The notes below the pieces were generated by a model. The model made no database searches. It was given only the letters and a program-made list of their open reading frames with translations, and was not told where the DNA came from. Positions 13,573 to 24,378 of a DNA stretch of 64,000 nt are shown one piece after another. The translations under genes were made by a program, and so were the position numbers. The stretch's first letter is position 1. Every line of letters begins with the position of its first letter. This DNA comes from Anastatus disparis (taxonomy: Eukaryota; Arthropoda; Insecta; Hymenoptera; Eupelmidae). The DNA lies in NCBI GenBank assembly GCA_017163975.1, contig JAFFSR010000237.1, forward strand, positions 1,302,001-1,366,000, written 5' to 3'.

Positions 13573-13642
13573 ATAATTTAACGTCGCTGTATTTATGCTA
13601 TCATTTCGATACGCTAATTAGCAACGGAGGTTTTTAGTGTGT
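13573..13642 (-). repeat. SINE fragment (3' body and tail only)
   Basis: Only the last 70 bp of the family consensus is present, from CCTCCGTTGCTAATTAGC to AGCGACGTTAAAT on the minus strand; the tRNA-like head is missing. It lies 26 bp from the left arm of the long inverted duplication. Confidence 0.75.
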
Positions 13643-13667
13643 TAAAAGAGAAAAAAAACTAACTTAC

Positions 13668-14191
13668 GTTCAATTGCTTCTTTTATTGCGCTTTGCATCG
13701 ACAAGCTGTACAAGTAATGGAAAAAATTTCTTTTTTAAAAGATAATTAAAAAGAAGTTTTAGATATAGATATATTTTTTTATATCAAGTAGATTTAATGT
13801 TTTTAAAATTAAAATAAATTTAAAAATTTGAATTTTCAAATTGCTTTTTTAAAACGCTTTTTTATCAGAGTATTCAAGTGTCAAATATTTGTATGATTTT
13901 AGAATAAAATACTCTTGAAAAATTGACGATCAATATCTGTCATCATGACAAGGCGGTTATGATTAATTCAAATAAATATGATACAAATGAGAAACGTAGA
14001 AATTTGAAGTTTGCATTGATGAATTTATCATAAAATAATACGTGATGAAATTAATGAAGTTGTCCAAAACTTATAATATTTTAATTGAAATTATATGTTC
14101 GCACAAAAAAATGATTTACGAAGCATTTCATTTATACACATTTATTTGAAACATTATATTTGAATTATTAAATTTAATAATTTAAATTTTA
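13668..14191 (+). repeat. Left arm of a long inverted duplication
   Basis: About 525 bp that match the reverse complement of 17310-17827 at roughly 90 percent by eye, for example TGCTTCTTTTATTGCGC and CTGTCATCATGACAAG. It ends exactly where SINE copy 4 begins. No open reading frame or known domain is visible. It is intergenic between the two JHEH genes. Confidence 0.85.
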
Positions 14192-14364
14192 TTAACGTCA
14201 CTATCATATTGATGCTAATTAGCGACGAAGGTCGTCAGTGTGTTTGTGAACTTCAGCACGTGTAACGTACAGTGGTGCTTGTATTAATCGTCCGAGAGCG
14301 GGATTCGAACTCGGATCCTCGAGTTTACGAATTCATCGCTCTACCGAGTCAGACACTGACGACC
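14189..14364 (-). repeat. tRNA-derived SINE copy 4
   Basis: Near-complete copy on the minus strand with A box, B box (GAGTTCGAATCCC) and GGTCGTCAGTGTC head. Its tail lacks most of the CGTCGCTGTATTTATGC segment. Its 3' end abuts exactly the end of the inverted-duplication arm at about 14190. Confidence 0.8.
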
Positions 14365-15581
14365 TCTAAGTGATTAATGTAATCAGATATTCAAAAATAT
14401 TAAAAAATAAATACTTTTTAATCCTTCATTACATAATCAACTAATTTAGTTTTTAAAAATAAAATGATTTAATAGATTTCTTTCAATTTATAGATATACT
14501 TTATTTAAGAGTCTTGATGCATTTATCTTTACGCAACAGTTCAATAAAACCGTTAGTAAACAATTTATGCAAATCAAGACATACACATTAGCAAATACAT
14601 TGTTGATAAATTTTTCGCTCTAAAGAAGTGCGAGAGTTAACAAATAATTTTTCATATCAATTTTATTTTTTGTGTAATTTTTTTTTCATATTATTGCTTT
14701 TAAAACGAAATATTGAAAATTTTAATAATTATATTATTTTATGGAGCTGTTTTCCTTATTTTTATCAAATTATAATTATCACACTTTGAAATTCAGTTCT
14801 TTTTTTTTAAGTTGTTATCTTCAATGATTATTAAGTATTTAAATTTTCAGATATTGTTTCGCCCGAGTAAAAAACAATTCATGATTTTTAAAAAGTCTAT
14901 TAAATCATTTTTTAAATGCAGGAATCTAATTTAGTAATGTATCAACTAATTCAAGTTAAAATTTAGAACAATTTAATTTTGCTAATTATCTTTAAATAAT
15001 TAATTTCAAAAATATCTGTTACAATAAATTTGAAATTAATTTGATCTTTAGCGAACCGTAAAGCCAGTATATTGGTTTTATTCTTAAATCTACATTTGAT
15101 GTATGATCAAGCTAAGATATGAGATATCATTTTTATGCATTTTTTAGAGAGATAACATATTTCAAATATTAGTTAAGAAAAATAACGTAAGGTGAAAAAT
15201 TCAATGATGAAAATACGTTTAATTCAAATAAAGATGATTAATTTTAACTTTGCTAAAATAATCAATTGAATAAATATGATTTTATTAAAAAATAAGAAAA
15301 AAACGTGATAATTTTGAATGACTCGTCAGAAATATGATTTGTAAAGATTAAATTTTCTTAAAATTTTGAATTATAAAGTGACAGCGAATAATGTAATCCA
15401 CGATATTAAATTGTAAAATGAAAAAATATAAATTACTTCCAACAATAATTGAAAAAAAACACTAAAAAATAAACAAATGTAAAACATAATAAAAAGTATT
15501 TTAATATAAAACAAATAAAAAATTAACAATGTTTAAATATGTCAAAACAAGTCATTTTATCCTTTTTTTATAGTTTTTTTA

Positions 15582-15771
15582 AATTTTATTTAACGTCGCT
15601 GTATTCATGCTATCATTGCGATGCTAATTAGCGACGGAGGTTTCTCAGTTGTTAAAACAGCACATGTAACGGATAGTGGTGCTTGTATCAATCGGCCGCC
15701 AAGAGTGGGATTTGAACTCGGAACCTCGAGATTACGAATCCATCGCTCTACCGACTGAACCACTGACGACC
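15582..15771 (-). repeat. tRNA-derived SINE copy 5
   Basis: Full-length copy on the minus strand in the JHEH-1/JHEH-2 intergenic region: GGTCGTCAGTGGTTCAG head, B box with one change (GAGTTCAAATCCC), and an intact AGCGACGTTAAATAAAAT end. Confidence 0.85.
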
Positions 15772-16514
15772 TTGATATAGAATTTTCTTAACAATAAACA
15801 GGAATAAAAACAATGTTCACTTTAATTAACGAAAATAAAACGGTTCGTGCTCACGCAACCTGTTGCACGATCACAAACAAAAACGCCTGTTACATAAAAA
15901 ATTGAGGTCGAAGAGACGATCCGTTAAGCTTATACATATACCTGATATGCAACAGTGCGTCTTCTTGGATTGATAGCTGTTTACCTGGAATATCGATTTA
16001 TGAAAGAATTTAAATATATATGAATATGAAAATCATACTATAATTTAATGTTGATATAAAATAATAGAATGTCTTGTTTTATGGTAGAAATTCATAATTC
16101 TGTATTGATTTTTAATGTATATTTAATGTTTTTTATTTATATATGTATGGATGTACGGATGTATGTATGTATAAAAAATATGTGTTAGCTGTGCCTAAAA
16201 ATTCTTATCACAATAAAAATTATAAATAAAAATAATAAAATGCCAATTAAAAATTTGAAAAAGTTTATTATTTTTACAAAATTACTCTCTCATTTCTCTT
16301 TTCAAGTTTCACACGTGGAATTTAAAAAAATAACATTTTTTTTTTGCGTTTAAATGTATATCATCCATAAAAATAAATCTTATTATCAAAATTACAAAGT
16401 TCAATACAAAACAACGTTCCATCATAAGGAAATATAAAGGTCAATAAAATTTCTACCTTAACCACAATTAAAAAATTATATCAATAATTAGAAACAAAGC
16501 AATTTTCTTTTTTT

Positions 16515-16570
16515 TCGTCGCTATATTTGTGATCTTCTATTTTTTGTTATGCTAATCAGCGACGGAGCTC
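16515..16570 (-). repeat. SINE fragment (CGTCGCT/AGCGACG tail)
   Basis: A 3'-end relic with the inverted pair CGTCGCT...AGCGACG and the diagnostic CTGATTAGC form, about 330 bp past the JHEH-2 stop. It may lie inside that gene's 3' UTR. The head is absent. Confidence 0.55.
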
Positions 16571-16890
16571 GTAAGCGACCGGCTCATCTTTATTTCTTTT
16601 AATTCTTAAGCATTATATTTATTATTTACGGAGAAAATTTTACTAAAAGTTCTTTTACCTTTTTTATAAAATTACTGCTATTATAATTCTTAATTCAAAT
16701 TTTCACTAACAGGTAAAATAGAAACTTCAGCGTCTAACATAAGTAAGAAGCATCCGCAATATACAAAAATATCATTCTAAAGATAAAAACGTATGATATT
16801 AGAAATTACTACATTTATCGAACATTCAATTAGGAATAAGTTAAAGACATTTTTACATATTAAATATTTGAAGCGCACAATCAACATAAT

Positions 16891-19800
16891 TTACAAATCG
16901 CTCGATTCTTCTGATTCTAGTCTCAATTTTTCCTCCTCAGCGTAAAAATCACGAAACTCTTGAACTGCTGCCCAGACATCATCAGCAAGTAATTGTGGTT
17001 CTTCCATAGCAGCAAAATGACCGCCTTTAGGTGGCTTTGATACCCGTATTAAATTGAGGAAACGGTCGCGTAAAAATACTGACGATTGAAAGGTAATCTC
17101 GTGTGGAAATTGAGCACAGGCACTGGGTACTTCAATAGGTACACTGAAAAAAATAAAAAACGTTAATGGTTAAACTATTGATTCGTTTTGGTATTTTTTT
17201 TTAGTTTTCTGGTTAAAATTTTTTTTTTATCAAACAAACTGTAAATTAATTTTTTATAAAATTCATTTTATTTTCTCAGCTTGTATATATCATATTACGC
17301 TTTTTAATTAAAATTTAAATTATTAAATTTAATAATTTAATTTAAATATAATGTTTCAAATAAATATTTATAAATGAAATGCTTCATAAATAATTTTTTT
17401 TTTAACGAACATATAATTTCAATCAAAATATTAAAAGTTTTGAACAACTTCATTAATTTCATCACGTATTATTTTATGATAAATTCATCAATGCAAACTT
17501 CTAATTTCTACGTTGTTCATTTGCATCATATTTATTTAAATTAATCAAAACGATCTTGTCATGATGACAGATATTCATCGTTAATTTTTCAAGAGTATTT
17601 TGCTTTAAAATCATGCAAATATTTGACACTTGAATACTTTGATATAAAAAGCGTTTTAAAAAAGCAATTTGAAAATTCAAATTTTTACATTTATTTTGCT
17701 TTTAAAAACTTGATGACACGAAAAAATATATATCTATCTAAAACTTCTTTATGCTTTTAAAAAAGAAATTTTTTCCATTACTTGTACAGTTTGTCGATGC
17801 AAAGCGCAATAAAAGAAGCAAGTGAACTTAAAATATACTTAAAATATAAAAGAACATATAAAGCGATCGTGCTTGAAAATGGTTTTTGTTATCGAAATTA
17901 AAAATATAAAAAATATTCTTACTTGTCCATCTTATATCTAAATGAATTCCTGCTAAAGAACTCAGCATAAATACGAAATGAAGAAGTAACTTTATTTGGC
18001 ACCCAGTAAAACATAAGATTATCGATCAACTCGTCCATCGTGAATTTATGCAACAGACCACCATCATTGTAATGTATGTTCTTATAATTTGTGGCCGACG
18101 AAAATTTTTCAAATATATAAGCTGCTAAGCCGGCTGGAGAATCAGTCATTCCAATTCCTGTAATCAAAAATAAAATTAATTGTACATTTATAATTTTAGA
18201 AAAAATGATATGATGATTTCAGATATTTTTGTTTTATGTTTTATAATTAATACCAAACATTTCATAACATCAAAATAAAATTATATTTTAAAAAATGTTC
18301 TGAAATGTTTAGTATTAATTGTAAAACTTCAAATAAAAATATTTGTAATTATTATATAATTTTAATGTATATACTATCGTTGTGATGCTAACTAGCAACG
18401 GTCGTCAGTATGCTTATGAACAAAGCACATGTAAAGTACAGTGGTGCTTGTAGAAATCAGCTGAGAGTGATATTCGAACTCGAGACCTCGAGATAACGAA
18501 TCCATCGCTCTACCGACTAAGCCACTGACGACCTTTATTGTATGCATTTAAAAATTTTAGTAATTAGTTAAAATAAAATTTCACGTGGATATATTAAACC
18601 AAGTGGACAACATCCACTTGCTTTAATGTATCCTCTTTAGGTTGATTTACAAATATTATTCAATAATTTAAAATACTTTTTTTTATCCTATTTTTACTGC
18701 ATTTTATTTATTTTAATTTTTTTCTAAAACTTTTACCATTAAGTTATGCTTATAGGCATCAAACATAATCAATTTTTGCGTTAAATTAATAAACTTTAAA
18801 ATCTAAAAAAAATCATTTGAACGTTATCGTAATATTGATCAAAACCTTAAAATATTAAACTAGATATAAAATTAAAAGTAAAGATAATAAACAATAACGT
18901 ACCAAGAGTATCGGGTTTGGTAGCTTGCAGGTGCATGTAGCCAGTTTCCGAAATCAGTTTTGCAAGCTCTGTCTCAAGCGGGAACATTTTTTCACGTTCA
19001 TCCTCTGGTAATAATCTGGGTACGTAACTGTATGCGTAAATCTTGAGCCATGTCAGTGGTCGCAGTACAAGGCAGAAGTTTGAATGTAAGCCGAGAATGC
19101 TGTGTTAATAAAAATTTAATTATTACATTTTTTCGATTTTCTTTTGAATAACTTTACTTAAATTTTCAATTACATATGTATTCGATTAAGCTGTGCCTTT
19201 GAATACTTTCTAGTTTTTTTTTTATCTAATACTTTATAATTTTAATTAATATGATCAAAATTATTGTCATATCATCAAAATTATTATAATTAAAACTATT
19301 ATCTAGTTTTTTTTTATCTAATACTTAATACATTTGTTAAATATGATTAAAATAATTTAAAAAAAACAATCAAAGTAACAGAATATTGACAATGAAAAAA
19401 ATATAACAAACTTACTGTTGAGGATACATTGATGCCATATTAGCCGTTATTGCAGCACCCCAATCACCACCTTGAGTATACCATTTATCGAAGCCTAATC
19501 TAAGCATAAGATTCTTCATAATATGGGCAATTTCCACAGGTCCTAAGCCAGCTTTTGACGCAGCAGTTGAATAACCAAAGCCAGGTAAAGATGGTGCAAC
19601 GACTTCGAATACAAAATCACGATCATCTCTGACTGTCGTAAGAAGCGGTATTATTTTGTAAAATTCAACTAATGACCCTGGCCAACCGTGCTGAATGTAT
19701 AATGGTAATACGTCAATTTTACGATTGTTGGGCAATTTTGGTTTCACGTGGATGAAGTGTATGTCCAGTCCTGGAATTATATTCAATGCAGATTTTTATT

Positions 19801-22592
19801 AAATATAAATATTAATTAGACCTTAATAATAATTTTAACATATATTAAATTTTATTTTGAAATAAAATTAAAATCTCATTAGTCTGAATAGATTATTCAT
19901 TGAAATTTAATGCTTTTTTATATTAATTTTAGAAAACATCTTCAAATCAAATAATTATCATAAATTATTATTGACACGCGTAAGAAAATGACTAATTATC
20001 CGGAAAATTCTATTAAGATTTCGACAAAAAATTAAAATTTCTATTAAAAATTTGACACTTTTAAAAAAAATAAAGAATAAGCCGCACGTGTCGTACTTCT
20101 AAGGTCGTTAAAAACTAAACATCTTGAATTGATTAAGGTCGCATGTATTGAATAATTATTACAAAATTTTCTCTTAAAATAGAAAAAAAAAATTATAAAA
20201 AATTTGTATGCGCAGGTAAGCGCACTATAACAATACCTTGTATGTTGGTTAAGAACTGTGGATAACGATTGAGATGTTCTTCACGTTTATTGAAGTCATA
20301 CTTGTTAAGCCAATAGTCAATGATCATTGGCATATAATCACTGTTAACACCATAAGTCCAAGCAACATCTTCTAAGGGTGGCTGAAATTTGCGTGTCGCC
20401 CTTAGACGCTCTCTAAGATCGTTGATCATCTATAATAAATAATTTTTTTTTATTTTATTTCACATCGCTGTATTTATGCTATCATTGCGATGCTAATTAG
20501 CTATGGAGGTTATCAGTGTTTTTCTGAAAAGAGCACATGTAACTTGGTCGAGACTAGGATTCGAACTCGGGACCTCGAGATTACGAATCCAACGCTCTAC
20601 CGACTGAGCCACTGACGACCTCCATGTACGAGTTATATGGAAATGTTTAAATATTACAAAATTTTGTAACTGAATATTATTAAATTCTTTTTAATTTTTA
20701 TTAAAGTTCTAAAGTCAAACTATCTTTTCAAGTTTATATATAGTTCTTTATATATAATTTTTATGCAATTTAATAAAAATCAATGAAACTTTAAAATTAG
20801 ATAGAAATTAGATACATTTAATACTAAAAATTAAGAAGTAAACAAATTTTAACCAATAATTTTAGTTAATAATTTTGATTTATATGAAAAGAGACTTTTT
20901 TTATATAAACGCAAATTAATGCAGTTTATTGATTAGAGAATATGTATGATTCATCTTTTATTTGAATTTTGATAAAGATTATATAAAATATTCATCAAAA
21001 TAATATGTGTCATTATTATATATAATGAATGTATAAATTATAACTAATAATGTTACATATAAATTTTATATTATTAGATATAATTTACACACATCATTTA
21101 TATCTAATAATGACTCCTCTAATAACGATAAATTTTTATAAAGTCTTTAACAAAATTTAAATTAAAAATGAATCAAACATCCCATGTAATAAAATAATTG
21201 ATAGATTATGCATAGTAGGATGTCTAACGCATAGTACTAAAAAGTATCTAATTTCTATCTAATTTTAAAATAGAATTGTCATTATATTTTTCATTGATTT
21301 TTATCAAATTGCATAAAAATTAGGTTTAAAAATTATATATAAAGAACTATATATAAGCTTGAAACAATAGTTTCACTTGGGTTTTTATGAATATTAAATT
21401 AAATTGTTGATGTTATCTCAAATTTATAAAAATGTGATTTTTGAGATTTCTTGAAAAAATATTACATTTTGTAAAGTTTTTAAAATGCAAATTAATAAAC
21501 ATAACGATTAAACAAAATTTTTATAAATACTGAAAAAAAATTAAGTTAAAATAAATTTTTATCTTTTTAGTTCTTTCTTATAAACTTAAGTTTACAACTT
21601 TTATGAAAAGGATTGAAGTTAATTCTCATTTGAATTTACGTATGCGGATGTGTGTATAGCATGATTATTAAATTTTAATCTATTCCATTTTTTTATATTC
21701 TTGATAATTATTCTATATTTCTATATCAGTAGATAAATGTTGAAATAAAAATTAAAATAAAATTTGCATCGTAATAATTGCATTTGAAGATACCATCAAC
21801 TCTTAACAATATAGATATATACACACTCGCGCACGCACACGTACACGTTAAAGAATATAGTTCAAATTGCGCACTTTATAAAATATTACATAAGGTGACA
21901 TTAATAATGATATTTTTTTTATTTTATCTAACTTTGCTGGATTTATGCTATCATTGCGATACTAATTAGCGACGGAAGTCGACAGTGTGTTTGTGAACTG
22001 CAGCACATGTAACTAACAGTGGTGCTTGTATTAATCAGCTGAGAGCGGGATTCGAACTCGGGACCTCGAGATTACGAATCCATTAACTCTACCGAATGAG
22101 ACACTGACTACTTCAATTTACATACTTGTAAACAATTGATGAATTGAAATTTCAAATTTTAAAATTCGTTAATATAAAATTAATAAATTTCATAACATTA
22201 AAATTCAAATAAGAAATTGTTTAAGACAATCACATATTAACGTACATTCGTGAAATAAAAGAAAAAATTTTGTCCGTTAAATATTCAAAACTGTTTTAAA
22301 TATTCGGCTTCTTAATCAAACACAAAATTATCTTCAATAAATAAATTTTCATAAAATTTTTCAATATTCGCAACATTGAATAAGCGTCAACAAAGAGTAT
22401 GAAATAAACACTTACATCTTGACTGAACTTGACCTTAAACGGCCTGATGCTGTTATCCAACGTTTTCGGTTCATCTCCAGGACCCCAATACGCGTCTTGT
22501 AACTTTGGCGGTGTCTGCGAAGCCGGCATAATTAGAATCCATAACCCGGCAATTACCAACAATCCTATGAACACTATCACTCCAACACCCAT
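16891..22592 (-). CDS. JHEH: Juvenile hormone epoxide hydrolase, copy 2 (six exons)
   Basis: Tandem paralogue of copy 1 with the same expected reaction (JH to JH-diol) at the ER membrane. Exons: 22416-22592, 20237-20429, 19416-19770, 18903-19099, 17923-18157, 16891-17143; all GT-AG and phase-consistent, 1410 nt, 469 aa. The anchor is at residues about 4-22 (GVIVFIGLLVIAGLWILIM), then YWGPGDEPK, HGWPGS at 151-156, GGDWG with Asp226, PHEI with Glu401 and GGHFAAMEEP with His428. All catalytic residues are present, so I expect an active enzyme. The C-terminus is acidic (RLESEESSDL), unlike the basic tail of copy 1. Exon 1 equals three exons of copy 1 and exon 3 equals two. The last exon has no in-frame ATG near its start and was found from the acceptor and homology. 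AATAAA-type hexamers lie about 270-300 nt past the stop (16618-16623, 16589-16594), but such AT-rich hexamers are weak evidence. Confidence 0.95.
17310..17827 (-). repeat. Right arm of the long inverted duplication (JHEH-2 intron 5)
   Basis: Reverse-complement partner of 13668-14191, inside the intron between JHEH-2 exons 5 and 6. The arms flank about 3.1 kb containing the last JHEH-2 coding exon and SINE copies. Small indels and substitutions are spread evenly, which suggests an old event. Confidence 0.85.
18217..18350. mobile_element. Small hairpin MITE-like element
   Basis: Imperfect inverted arms of about 50 bp, with TTATAATTAATACCAAACAT on the left and the complement of ATGTTTAGTATTAATTGTAA on the right, around a short AT-only loop. 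It lies in JHEH-2 intron 4 and is immediately followed by SINE copy 7. Confidence 0.65.
18362..18533 (-). repeat. tRNA-derived SINE copy 7
   Basis: Copy on the minus strand in JHEH-2 intron 4 with GGTCGTCAGTGGCTTAGTCGG head and a changed B box (GAGTTCGAATATC). The extreme 3' tail is degraded. Confidence 0.8.
19205..19335 (+). repeat. Direct repeat in JHEH-2 intron 3
   Basis: TCTAG followed by a T-run and ATCTAATACTT occurs twice, about 93 bp apart (near 19209 and 19302). The segment between also carries two ATCAAAATTATT copies. It looks like a local duplication in otherwise featureless intron DNA. Confidence 0.55.
20447..20622 (-). repeat. tRNA-derived SINE copy 8, next to a splice acceptor
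   Basis: Minus-strand copy with GGTCGTCAGTGGCTCAGTCGG head and GAGTTCGAATCCTAG B box, missing about 20 bp of mid-body. Its A-rich tail ends about 17 bp from the acceptor of JHEH-2 exon 2 (exon begins 20429), so branch point and upstream acceptor context must come from the SINE or the few bases between. Confidence 0.85.
20712..21378. mobile_element. Fold-back (long terminal inverted repeat) element, 667 bp
   Basis: Left arm about 20712-20840 and right arm about 21230-21378 are inverted copies; both contain AGTTTATATATAGTTC-like and AATTAGATAGAAATTAGATAC segments. A second nested inverted pair lies inside (GATTCATCTTTTATTTGAA near 20948 against its complement near 21165). No transposase is encoded. 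It is in JHEH-2 intron 1 and fits a MITE or fold-back element. Confidence 0.75.
21913..22114 (-). repeat. tRNA-derived SINE copy 9
   Basis: Full-length minus-strand copy in JHEH-2 intron 1, with a degraded head (AGTAGTCAGTGTCTCATTCGG) but an intact B box and body. Confidence 0.85.
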
Positions 22593-22760
22593 TTTTCCAA
22601 ATTCTTTTTTCTTATGCCTCTCGCTCTATTATTGCAAAAACAAAAAGAAATGTCGAAAAAGCACAAAGGAAAAGAGAAAATTGCCGAATTTGCAGAATGA
22701 AAACAAAATTTTTCGTATGTTTGTACAAAGAGAAACTAGCGCACTGTCGCTTAAACCGTT

Positions 22761-22797
22761 ACTGAGGCCCGAGTAAAAGTCATCCGTACACTTTATA
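22761..22797 (-). promoter_or_regulatory. JHEH copy 2 core promoter (TATA box plus initiator)
   Basis: On the minus strand TATAAA occupies 22792-22797 and is followed by an arthropod-type initiator TCAGT at 22761-22765, putting the likely start near 22763 and a leader of about 170 nt before the ATG at 22592. The TATA-to-start spacing (34 nt) is a few bases longer than ideal. The surrounding sequence is less AT-rich than the flanks, so TATAAA is less likely to be chance here. Confidence 0.5.
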
Positions 22798-22830
22798 CTC
22801 TTCAACTGAACGTGTTCGAAAATTCAAGTT

Positions 22831-22836
22831 CACGTG
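22831..22836. promoter_or_regulatory. E-box CACGTG upstream of JHEH copy 2
   Basis: A perfect CACGTG palindrome about 68-73 bp upstream of the inferred JHEH-2 start. CACGTG is the core of known juvenile-hormone response elements bound by Met/Taiman and of CLOCK/CYCLE sites. Function here is inferred from position only; a few chance copies are expected in 64 kb. Confidence 0.35.
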
Positions 22837-23368
22837 TGCGCGTGTGTATATACATACGTGTGTATACACACAATAGGTGACTACGTATACCAATACGTCG
22901 AAGAAGATGAGAAGTTTATATATGGTATAAAAGTACGCTACTGTCGTGAAAGCTGTTGTGCTCTGCAAAACGATCAAAATTTCAATACAAATAATTCGCT
23001 GTGTGTTGTGTATTTAAGAGACGCCGAAATTTTATCGATATGCTTGTTCGATGAAATCTTTTGTTTTTATTTCTCAAAAGAAAAGATATTATAATATAAA
23101 AGGAATAGGTATTATCTAACTTGTGTTGCTTATCAACGTGTACGTGAACTTGATTGTTTAAATCTTACTTTGTTGATTTTAATTTTAAGATAGTAATTTT
23201 ATTTTTTCTTAATTTTAAGTTCAATTTAACTTTTATTCGATTACATAATACTAAAACGCATACCTTTGATTTGTTTTATTGCTTAGATTAAGAATATTAT
23301 ATCATGAATGAGAATTTTTTTTAAAATTAATGTGAATTTGTGTAACCAGCTTTTTAAAAAATAAATAT

Positions 23369-23520
23369 AGCCCGAGTTCGAATCTCGCTCTCGACCGAAA
23401 GACAAGCACCGCTGTACATTCCATGTGCTTTGTTGAAAAACAGATTTAGAAATCTCCGTCGCTAGTTAGCATCTAATAATAGCATAAATACAGCGACGTT
23501 AAATAAAATTAAAATAAAAT
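23369..23520 (+). repeat. SINE copy 10, 5' truncated at the B box
   Basis: Begins at CCCGAGTTCGAATCTCGCTCTC, so the A-box half is gone. Body and tail (CCGTCGCTAGTTAGC ... CAGCGACGTTAAATAAAAT) are intact on the plus strand. It is the first plus-strand copy after nine minus-strand copies. Confidence 0.8.
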
Positions 23521-23805
23521 ATTCAACTATTTCGATTAAATTCGCTAAATCTGTGCTAGAAATAATTTTTATTTCTTAGAACTAAATTCTCGATTTTCAT
23601 AAGACTATTATAAAAACGGAATTGCAAACTTTCTTTTTATTATCTATACATTTTATATTGCAATAAACTAAATATCTTATCAGTAATTCAAACATAAAAT
23701 CAACTACTCAATCGCATTAATATAATTTAATTTAATTATATTTCAAATGAAAAAATTGATTCTAAATTAAATTTAATTAGTTTCAAATAATAATATTAAG
23801 ATAGG

Positions 23806-24000
23806 AGGTCGTCAGTGGCTTACTCGGTAGAGCGATAGATTCATAATTTCGAGGACTCGAGTTAAAATCTCGCTCGCGGCAACCGATTGATACAAGCATC
23901 ACTGTACATATGCTTTGTTTACAAACACATTGAAAGCCTCCGTCTCTAATTAGCATCGTAATGATAGAATAAATGAAGCGACGTTAAATAAAATAAAATA
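23806..24000 (+). repeat. tRNA-derived SINE copy 11
   Basis: Full-length plus-strand copy starting GGTCGTCAGTGGCTTACTCGG, with a mutated B box (GAGTTAAAATCTC) and a complete GCGACGTTAAATAAAATAAAA end. Confidence 0.85.
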
Positions 24001-24004
24001 TATT

Positions 24005-24051
24005 CACAGAATTAAATAATAAATAAATTATTTTTATTATTTAATTCTGTG
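24005..24051. repeat. Perfect 18-bp hairpin at a SINE end
   Basis: CACAGAATTAAATAATAA (24005-24022) and its exact complement (24034-24051), separated by 11 nt, start five bases after the tail of SINE copy 11. It may be a tiny fold-back relic or an RNA hairpin. Confidence 0.6.
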
Positions 24052-24346
24052 ACATCTATAAATTGTTTTTTAAATGTATTATTCGCGAAAATTCATTCTA
24101 CTTATAATTGTAAAATTATTTTCTTTTCATAACTATAAAATTTTCTCAAAGTATAAAGTATAACTTGTTTACATATCGAATCAATTGGTTTGTTTACGAA
24201 AAAAATTTATTATACCCATCAGATAGAATACAAAAAAAATAATAGACCAGTATTCTTTTGTTTTTTTTAATATGATGAATTACAAGAGTCATAGCCTATA
24301 TAAATTAATAGAACTTTGACATATATAGATATAGTGTCATGATGTT

Positions 24347-24378
24347 TGACGTCACGATGTGTATACATCGTGACGTCA
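24347..24378. promoter_or_regulatory. Hairpin palindrome with two perfect CRE sites
   Basis: Arms 24348-24360 and 24365-24377 are perfect 13-nt reverse complements around a 4-nt loop (GTAT). Each arm carries TGACGTCA (24347-24354 and 24371-24378), the full cAMP-response element bound by CREB/ATF bZIP dimers. The element lies about 1.6 kb upstream of the JHEH-2 start. Whether it is a regulatory site or the relic of an inverted repeat cannot be told from sequence. Confidence 0.55.

Noticed and set aside
15841..15990. Less AT-rich block with a CGTGCTCACGCAACCTGTTGC-like hairpin
   Set aside because: Looked like an exon relic, but no frame or splice pair gives a recognisable peptide. Left as unassigned intergenic DNA.
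22429..22776. 115-codon plus-strand open frame
   Set aside because: It is the antisense shadow of JHEH-2 exon 1 and its promoter.
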